A DNA stretch of 6,820 bases from Kiritimatiellia bacterium. GTDB lineage: Bacteria > Verrucomicrobiota > Kiritimatiellia > UBA8416 > JAIOPI01. The notes beneath the pieces are model-generated. The model saw nothing but the letters and a program-made list of their open reading frames with translations, had not been told where the DNA came from and searched no databases. Made by a program: the position numbers and the translations under genes. The DNA lies in contig JAPKCZ010000107.1 of NCBI GenBank assembly GCA_028822745.1, positions 1-6,820 on the forward strand. Reading direction: 5' to 3'. Below are positions 1 through 3,849 of the stretch, piece after piece. The first letter of the stretch is position 1. Each line of letters opens with the position of its first letter.

Positions 1-3000
1 CACGCCAGCAGCTCCATATCATGGCGGTCAATCGCGAGAACGCCGTGTATCGCGAGGTATCGCTGGCACCCGACTGGCGCCAGTATCGTGACCTACGTAT
101 GGCGCGTATTTTGGACCCGAAAAGCCATTTCACGGAACAGAAACTGGTCAGTGTGGTGGAAGCCGATACACCGTTTGTGCTCGAGAACGTGCGCACCTCC
201 AAGATGGAAGTCTATGATTCCCTGGCCAAGGTGCACGGTCTGCTCTCGACGCTGAACACCGATGCCACGTTCAAGGAATTCAGTTTCATCCTGAGCTGGC
301 CGGGCATGGAGATGACTAAGAAGCGGGAACTCTACAGTAAGTATGCCTGCCACGAACTGAGCTATTTCCTCTACAAGAAAGATCCGGCGTTCTTTCAGAC
401 CGTGATCAAGCCGTACCTGGTCAACAAGAAGGATAAGACGTTCATGGACCACTGGCTGCTGGGCGATTCTCTGGCGGCGTACCGTAAGCCTTGGGCACAT
501 GAGCGCCTCAATATGGTCGAGCGTGTTCTGCTTGGCCGCGCGATTGCCGAGGAGCGCGCCGCTGCCGGTAGGCATGTGAAAGATCGCTACGATCTGATCC
601 CGCCCAACATTGAGCACTTCAACCATCTCTTCAAGACGGCCATTCGTGGTAGCGCGCTCTCGACCAGTGCCGGGCTTCTCGACGGCCTCGCGTTTGATCT
701 GGAAGAGGAAGAAGGGCAGGAGGGCGTCCAAATGTTGCTCAGCGCGACAGGGGACATGGCGGCCGATATGGATGACATTGTCTCCTTTTCGAGTGGCGGG
801 GCAAAGCGCGAGCGCAGCGAGGACCGGGCCATGGCAATGAAGGCGGGCGTCGCCGCCGCGCCCGCCTTGATGGGGAAGATGGCGCAGCGTAGTTTGAAAG
901 AACAGAATTTCAGCCGAGACAAGAAAAAGGATGCATCGCGCCGTCGTCTGGTGCGCCAGCTCTATCGCAAGCTCGACAAGACCGAGGAGTGGGTGGAGAA
1001 CAACTACTACCACCTGCCCATCGAAGCGCAGCTCGCCGAACTCGTGCCTGTCTGTGGGTTCTGGAAAGATTTCGCTGCCTACGACGGTAAGGGCGGCTTC
1101 CTGTCCACGCATGTGGCTGAGGCATCGCGCAATTTCACCGAGATGATGTTTGCCATGTCGGTGTTGGATCTGCCTTTTACGGCCAAGGAGCAGAAGATGA
1201 CGCGTGATGGGCTGCGTGCGACCATGTTCGCCGGTTCGCCCGTCGTCGTGTTCCATAAAGAGGTCACCCCGGCCGCTAAGACGCCGGCGGCACAGACCTT
1301 ACTCGTCAGCCAGAACTTCTTTGCGCTCAACGACCGCTATCGGCATGAACACAACGAGCGTTTCGACAAGTTCGTTACGGGTGAGTTTCTGTTCCATAAC
1401 GTCTACGGCTGCCAAGTCGTGCTGACGAACCCGACCTCGACGCGACGTAAGGTCGATGTGTTGATGCAGATTCCGAAGGGCGCGCTACCGGTCCAGAACG
1501 GGTTCTTTACGCGTAGCCAGCATACGCAGGTACAGCCTTACTCAACCAAGAAGCTCGAATACCATTTCTACTTCCCGTTCCCGGGCGACTTCGGGCACTT
1601 CCCTGTGCACGTCGCGACGGACGGTGACCTGCTGGCCTATACCGATGCCTTTACGTTTCATGTGGTCGCCAAGCTTTCTTCGATCGACAAGGCGTCGTGG
1701 GATTACATTTCGCAGCATGCCTCGAACGCAGAGGTGATTCGTTATCTAAACGAGAACAACATCGACCGACTGAACCTGGAACTGATCGCCTTCCGCATGC
1801 GGGATCGCAGCTTCTTCGATACGGTGACGCGTTTGCTGGAAGCGCGCCATGTCTATCATGCGACTCTGTGGTCGTATGGGATTCATCACGACGCGGTGCC
1901 GGTCATTCGGGAATTTCTGCAGAAGTCACGCTTCGCCACCATGGTCGGTTTCACCATCGACTCGCCGCTCTTGACCTTGAACCCGGTGGCGCGGCATACC
2001 TATCAGCACAAAGAGTACTGGCCGCTGGTCAACGCGCGCACCTATCAGCTCGGTGCGAAGCGCAAGGTCCTGAACGCGCAGTTCTTCGAGCAGTATGAGC
2101 GATACCTGCAGTACCTTCGCTACCGAGCGGCGCTGAGCGATGCCGACGAGGCCGCGATTGCTTATTATATGTTCCTGCAGGACCGCATTGGGGACGGCCT
2201 CAAATTCTTCGATCGCGTTGAGCGCGGAGCGGTTCCGTCGGCTCTGCAGTACGATTACATGGATGCCTATGCCGCGTTCTATCGGGCCGATGCGAAGAAG
2301 GCGCTTGCCATTGCGAAGCGGTATCAGGAGCACCCTGTCGACCGCTGGCGACACCGCTTTGCGCAGGTTACCGCGCAGGCTGAGGAGATTACGGGCGGCA
2401 AGGCCGTGGTGGTCGACAACGAGGACCGCGCACAGCGCCAGGCGCAGTTGGCGGATACGGCGGCCAGCCTGGACTTCAAGGTCGAGGATCGCAAGATGGT
2501 GGTGACATGGCAGAACCTGGCTGCCTGCCAGGTCAATTATTACCTGATGGACATCGAGCTGCTCTTCTCCAAGAAACCGTTTGTGCAGGAGATCTCAGGC
2601 CAGTTCTCGGTGATTCAGCCGAATGAATCGGTGCGCCTCGAATTGCCGCAGGGCAAGAAGACAACGACCATCTCGCTTCCGAAGCAGTATCGTGATCAGA
2701 ATGTCATGGTTGAGCTGGTGGCTGACGGTATCCGTAAATCGCAGGGCTACTACCCGCATTCGCTTGGACTGCAGTTGACCGAGAACTATGGCCAACTGCG
2801 CGTGGCGCATGAGAAGCGTGGCGAGCCGCTGTCCCGAGTCTACGTCAAGGTGTATGCCCGTATGAAGCATGGCGAGGTGAAGTTCTACAAGGACGGCTAC
2901 ACCGACCTGCGTGGCCGCTTCGATTACACCTCGCTCAACACCAACGAGCTCGATCAGGTGGAACGTTTCGCCATCCTTATCATGAGCGAAGAGCATGGCG

Positions 3001-3035
3001 CGCTAATCCGCGAAGCCGCGCCACCGAAACGATAG
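1..3035 (+). CDS. C-terminal ~1010 residues of a very large protein of unknown function (5' partial)
   Basis: The frame is open from the first complete codon at 3 to a TAG at 3033-3035. The ATG at 21 has no Shine-Dalgarno and coding continues upstream of it, so the true start lies before the window. I do not recognise a named family. Counting from the ATG at 21, residues 1-225 are mostly helical and rich in aromatic and charged residues. Residues 226-314 are a low-complexity linker with an acidic run (DLEEEEGQEG), an Ala/Met stretch and a basic stretch (RDKKKDASRRR). Residues ~315-390 contain a distinctive block (EEWVENNYYHLP, then FWKDFAAYDG). Residues ~400-550 are beta-rich, including VLTNPTSTRRKVDVLMQIPKG-like strands reminiscent of alpha-2-macroglobulin MG domains. 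Residues ~554-793 are helical, TPR-like repeats. The end (~800-1004) is beta-rich and finishes in a carboxypeptidase-regulatory-like segment (VKFYKDGYTDLRGRFDY). No TM helix or thioester motif is visible here. The A2M link is inference only; cell location cannot be judged without the N-terminus. Confidence 0.9.
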   Translation, partial: RQQLHIMAVNRENAVYREVSLAPDWRQYRDLRMARILDPKSHFTEQKLVSVVEADTPFVLENVRTSKMEVYDSLAKVHGLLSTLNTDATFKEFSFILSWPGMEMTKKRELYSKYACHELSYFLYKKDPAFFQTVIKPYLVNKKDKTFMDHWLLGDSLAAYRKPWAHERLNMVERVLLGRAIAEERAAAGRHVKDRYDLIPPNIEHFNHLFKTAIRGSALSTSAGLLDGLAFDLEEEEGQEGVQMLLSATGDMAADMDDIVSFSSGGAKRERSEDRAMAMKAGVAAAPALMGKMAQRSLKEQNFSRDKKKDASRRRLVRQLYRKLDKTEEWVENNYYHLPIEAQLAELVPVCGFWKDFAAYDGKGGFLSTHVAEASRNFTEMMFAMSVLDLPFTAKEQKMTRDGLRATMFAGSPVVVFHKEVTPAAKTPAAQTLLVSQNFFALNDRYRHEHNERFDKFVTGEFLFHNVYGCQVVLTNPTSTRRKVDVLMQIPKGALPVQNGFFTRSQHTQVQPYSTKKLEYHFYFPFPGDFGHFPVHVATDGDLLAYTDAFTFHVVAKLSSIDKASWDYISQHASNAEVIRYLNENNIDRLNLELIAFRMRDRSFFDTVTRLLEARHVYHATLWSYGIHHDAVPVIREFLQKSRFATMVGFTIDSPLLTLNPVARHTYQHKEYWPLVNARTYQLGAKRKVLNAQFFEQYERYLQYLRYRAALSDADEAAIAYYMFLQDRIGDGLKFFDRVERGAVPSALQYDYMDAYAAFYRADAKKALAIAKRYQEHPVDRWRHRFAQVTAQAEEITGGKAVVVDNEDRAQRQAQLADTAASLDFKVEDRKMVVTWQNLAACQVNYYLMDIELLFSKKPFVQEISGQFSVIQPNESVRLELPQGKKTTTISLPKQYRDQNVMVELVADGIRKSQGYYPHSLGLQLTENYGQLRVAHEKRGEPLSRVYVKVYARMKHGEVKFYKDGYTDLRGRFDYTSLNTNELDQVERFAILIMSEEHGALIREAAPPKR

Positions 3036-3347
3036 CGTGGTAGCCGACATCACCGTCTGACGCCTCAGGGAACGAACGACAGGAAGGCGGCTACGGATCC
3101 TGCCCCGTTGCCTCTACCTCAGAGTTCTAGCGCGGCTTGTGGCATCTGTATGCGGCGCGCACTAGCCTGCCGCCGCGTCGCCCGCTCCTCAAGTTCCGCA
3201 AATTGGCGAAATTGCTTGGAATTGACCTGTTCCTGACCATCTTTTTTATTATTTCGGGATCTTTTTGAAGAAAGCGTGTGTCAGACTCGTCTAGTACATG
3301 AACGGACAGTCGAGGGTCAGTGTTTGAAGTTCAGAGATACAAGTAAG
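3036..3347. other. Intergenic gap of 312 bases, no convincing gene
   Basis: This stretch separates the large upstream gene from the sigma-factor chimera. On the + strand I see no ORF with a credible start. An inverted repeat, GTAGCCG at 3040-3046 and CGGCTAC at 3088-3094, lies just after the upstream stop codon. Its 41-base loop and lack of a T tract argue against an intrinsic terminator, though some 3'-end structure is possible. On the reverse strand, 3119-3280 is open for about 53 codons with a protein-like charged composition but has no ATG, GTG or TTG start, so it is at best a relic. The last ~100 bases turn AT-rich and include T runs at 3242-3247 and 3262-3266, consistent with a promoter region. 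Confidence 0.6.
3222..3250 (+). promoter_or_regulatory. Candidate sigma-70-type promoter before the sigma chimera
   Basis: TTGACC at 3222-3227 matches five of six bases of the -35 consensus. After 17 bases comes TTTATT at 3245-3250, which matches four of six of the -10 consensus, in a locally AT-rich tract. Transcription would start near 3257, leaving a leader of about 90 bases before the ATG at 3348. The -10 is weak and the T-rich context makes chance matches more likely, so this is a suggestion only. Confidence 0.3.
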
Positions 3348-3683
3348 ATGAGTGGCACACGGGATGCGGAGCTTGAAGCGCTCATCGCCGAGTACGAAAC
3401 GCAACTTCTGCGCTTCGCGACGCGTATTGTTAACGACGCGGATGCAGCGCGCGATGTCGTGCAGCAGGCTGCGGCAACCGGCGTGGCCGAGTCCATCAAG
3501 ATTGATATGCCGCCCAGTGGTCGAGTACTCACTTTTCATCGGGCTGTTCAGATCGATTGGGGATCAGACTTGAACATCGCATTCAAGTCACGCGCGACAC
3601 ATACGGCTCAATGGCAGGGGCAGGTATGGCCGACATTAATCCTCTTTATGGGGTTGAGCCTGGTCCTGCGCCGCCGCCGCTAA
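3348..3683 (+). CDS. Chimeric ORF: ECF sigma factor N-terminus joined to the TM tail of another protein; probable deletion remnant
   Basis: The ORF encodes 111 residues. Residues ~9-41 (ALIAEYETQLLRFATRIV, then NDADAARDVVQQA) match the start of sigma-70 region 2 as found in ECF sigma factors, where region 2 binds core RNA polymerase and the -10 element. The similarity stops at about residue 41, before the rest of region 2 and all of region 4; ECF factors are usually ~160-200 residues. From ~45 on the sequence is unrelated: a beta-like stretch (SGRVLTFHRAVQID), then one TM helix (~94-107, WPTLILFMGLSLVL) and a final RRRR, like the C-terminus of a cytoplasm-anchored surface protein. An in-frame deletion joining a sigma gene to a downstream gene explains this best. 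It cannot work as a sigma factor. The ATG at 3348 fits the family start; a GTG at 3276 in the same frame would add 24 residues without family resemblance. Neither has a strong Shine-Dalgarno. It may be a pseudogene or an assembly artefact. Confidence 0.55.
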   Translation: MSGTRDAELEALIAEYETQLLRFATRIVNDADAARDVVQQAAATGVAESIKIDMPPSGRVLTFHRAVQIDWGSDLNIAFKSRATHTAQWQGQVWPTLILFMGLSLVLRRRR

Positions 3684-3739
3684 ATCGGTTGGCCTCAACC
3701 TGTGCATTTCATTCCGAACTTCTCAGCGTGATGCGGTCG

Positions 3740-3752
3740 AGGCGATTCGCCT
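3740..3752. promoter_or_regulatory. Palindrome at the -35 region, possible operator
   Basis: AGGCGA-T-TCGCCT is a perfect inverted repeat with six-base arms around one central base. It abuts the candidate -35 hexamer at 3752-3757, a usual position for a repressor or activator site. No known regulator is recognised, and a single short palindrome can occur by chance. Confidence 0.2.
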
Positions 3753-3781
3753 TTCCATGGCTCCCTTCTTTTTCGTATAAT
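3752..3781 (+). promoter_or_regulatory. Sigma-70-type promoter of the secreted dehydrogenase gene
   Basis: An exact TATAAT lies at 3776-3781. TTTCCA at 3752-3757 matches four of six -35 bases at 18-base spacing. A start near 3788 would give a leader of about 60 bases to the ATG at 3850. The exact -10 inside a non-coding gap just before a long gene with a strong RBS supports the call; the weak -35 may mean activator dependence. Confidence 0.5.
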
Positions 3782-3837
3782 TCTCAACGCGTGCGTATGA
3801 ACCGCGCTCGGTTTCGGGATTGATAGATGTGCCCATC

Positions 3838-3843
3838 AAGGAG
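3838..3843 (+). promoter_or_regulatory. Shine-Dalgarno that fixes the start of the secreted dehydrogenase
   Basis: AAGGAG lies six bases before the ATG at 3850, which is near ideal. The alternative in-frame ATG at 3898 would give a more compact signal peptide (MNQKLCVFTG...) but has no Shine-Dalgarno upstream, so 3850 is preferred. Confidence 0.75.
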
Positions 3844-3849
3844 AGAGTA

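Larger units (their letters stand above)
3684..3849. other. Intergenic region holding the promoter and leader of the downstream secreted-protein gene
   Basis: No gene is visible in these 166 bases. A short hairpin (GGTTG 3687-3691 with CAACC 3696-3700, four-base loop) follows the upstream stop but lacks a T tract. A 13-base palindrome, a TATAAT box and a Shine-Dalgarno follow in order toward the next gene. Confidence 0.6.

Noticed and set aside
93..1256. Long reverse-strand ORF of 387 codons inside the first gene
   Set aside because: It lies wholly opposite the well-supported + strand gene. Its translation is rich in His, Arg and Gln without domain-like blocks, as expected of the antisense shadow of a GC-rich coding frame.
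3040..3094. Inverted repeat GTAGCCG/CGGCTAC as terminator or mobile-element end
   Set aside because: The arms are seven bases with a 41-base loop, there is no T tract, and no transposase or target duplication is seen nearby.
3203..3217. TTGGC...TTGCTT-like sequence resembling a sigma-54 promoter
   Set aside because: The GG and GC elements are separated by seven bases instead of the ten that sigma-54 requires.
3687..3700. Hairpin GGTTG/CAACC just after the chimera stop as an intrinsic terminator
   Set aside because: The stem has only five base pairs and no T tract follows. It also competes with pairing to GGTTGAG slightly upstream.
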